Assembly: GCA_031259935.1 (NCBI GenBank)
Contig: JAIRKV010000050.1
Coordinates: 1-5,971, forward strand
Length of the DNA stretch: 5,971 nucleotides
Direction of reading: 5' to 3'
Origin: Prevotellaceae bacterium
Lineage (GTDB): Bacteria > Bacteroidota > Bacteroidia > Bacteroidales > UBA932
The translations under genes were made by a program, and so were the position numbers. The notes under the pieces are model-generated. The model saw only the letters and a program-made list of their open reading frames with translations. It was not told where the DNA came from and did no database searches. Below, piece after piece: positions 5,893-5,971 of the stretch (position 1 is the first letter of the stretch; each line of letters opens with the position of its first letter).

Positions 5893-5971
5893 TGCATCCC
5901 GGCGGGATGCATCGCTCGGTAGAATTTTCATCGCAACCAAAGGTTACGTGCGGAGCAGCGGCGGTTTTTCA
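5893..5971 (+). repeat. Second palindromic repeat unit, cut by the window end (type B module + core copy 2)
   Basis: TGCATCCCGGCGGGATGCA (5893-5911) is a perfect 9-base-pair inverted repeat around one base. TCGCTC and GGTAGAA (5918-5924) follow, then the second copy of the 40-base core (5932-5971). The left end is therefore type B in + orientation, whereas the first unit begins with type A, so the units share parts but not their order. The unit continues beyond the window. Confidence 0.75.

Noticed and set aside
5531..5971. CRISPR array
   Set aside because: The repeats are few, variable in length, present in both orientations and internally structured. There is no regular repeat-spacer pattern and no cas gene.

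Overview
The window looks like a piece of an AT-rich Bacteroidota chromosome, most likely Bacteroidales. The encoded Ddl and the class A penicillin-binding protein have the residue patterns I associate with that group. The genes lack clear Shine-Dalgarno sites, and the one good promoter candidate fits the Bacteroidota -7 element (TAnnTTTG). The organism call is inference from these traits, not from a database match.

Layout. Positions 1-557 hold the C-terminal end of glutamyl-tRNA synthetase (gltX, + strand, cut by the window edge). After a 71-base AT-rich gap comes a tight + strand cluster: ddl (D-alanine--D-alanine ligase, 629-1612), prmC (release factor glutamine methyltransferase, 1617-2465) and recX (RecA regulator, 2477-2938). 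ddl and prmC are 4 bases apart, and prmC and recX are 11 bases apart or overlapping, depending on the recX start. Facing them on the - strand is a complete bifunctional class A penicillin-binding protein (PBP1A type, 2955-5309). Its stop codon lies 16 bases from the recX stop. Its promoter candidate sits inside an in-frame 5' extension, which argues for the shorter start used here.

Positions 5310-5971 contain no credible protein gene. The first part is AT-rich leader. From about 5521 to 5768 there is a G+C-richer, highly palindromic composite repeat with imperfect terminal inverted repeats. An AT-rich spacer with iterated CCTTA motifs follows, then the start of a second, differently arranged repeat unit that runs off the window at 5971. 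The two units share a 54-base direct repeat. Together they carry four copies of one small module: a short hairpin, 8-9 bases, then GGTARAA. The copies fall into two subtypes and both orientations. This repeat region is the most unusual content of the window. It resembles a non-autonomous palindromic mobile element (MITE- or REPIN-like), but it could also encode a structured RNA.

Functionally, two of the genes act in peptidoglycan synthesis: Ddl makes the D-Ala-D-Ala dipeptide that ends up in the stem peptide, and the PBP polymerises and crosslinks the lipid II carrying it. GltX and PrmC serve translation, and RecX serves recombination control. They look like ordinary housekeeping genes.
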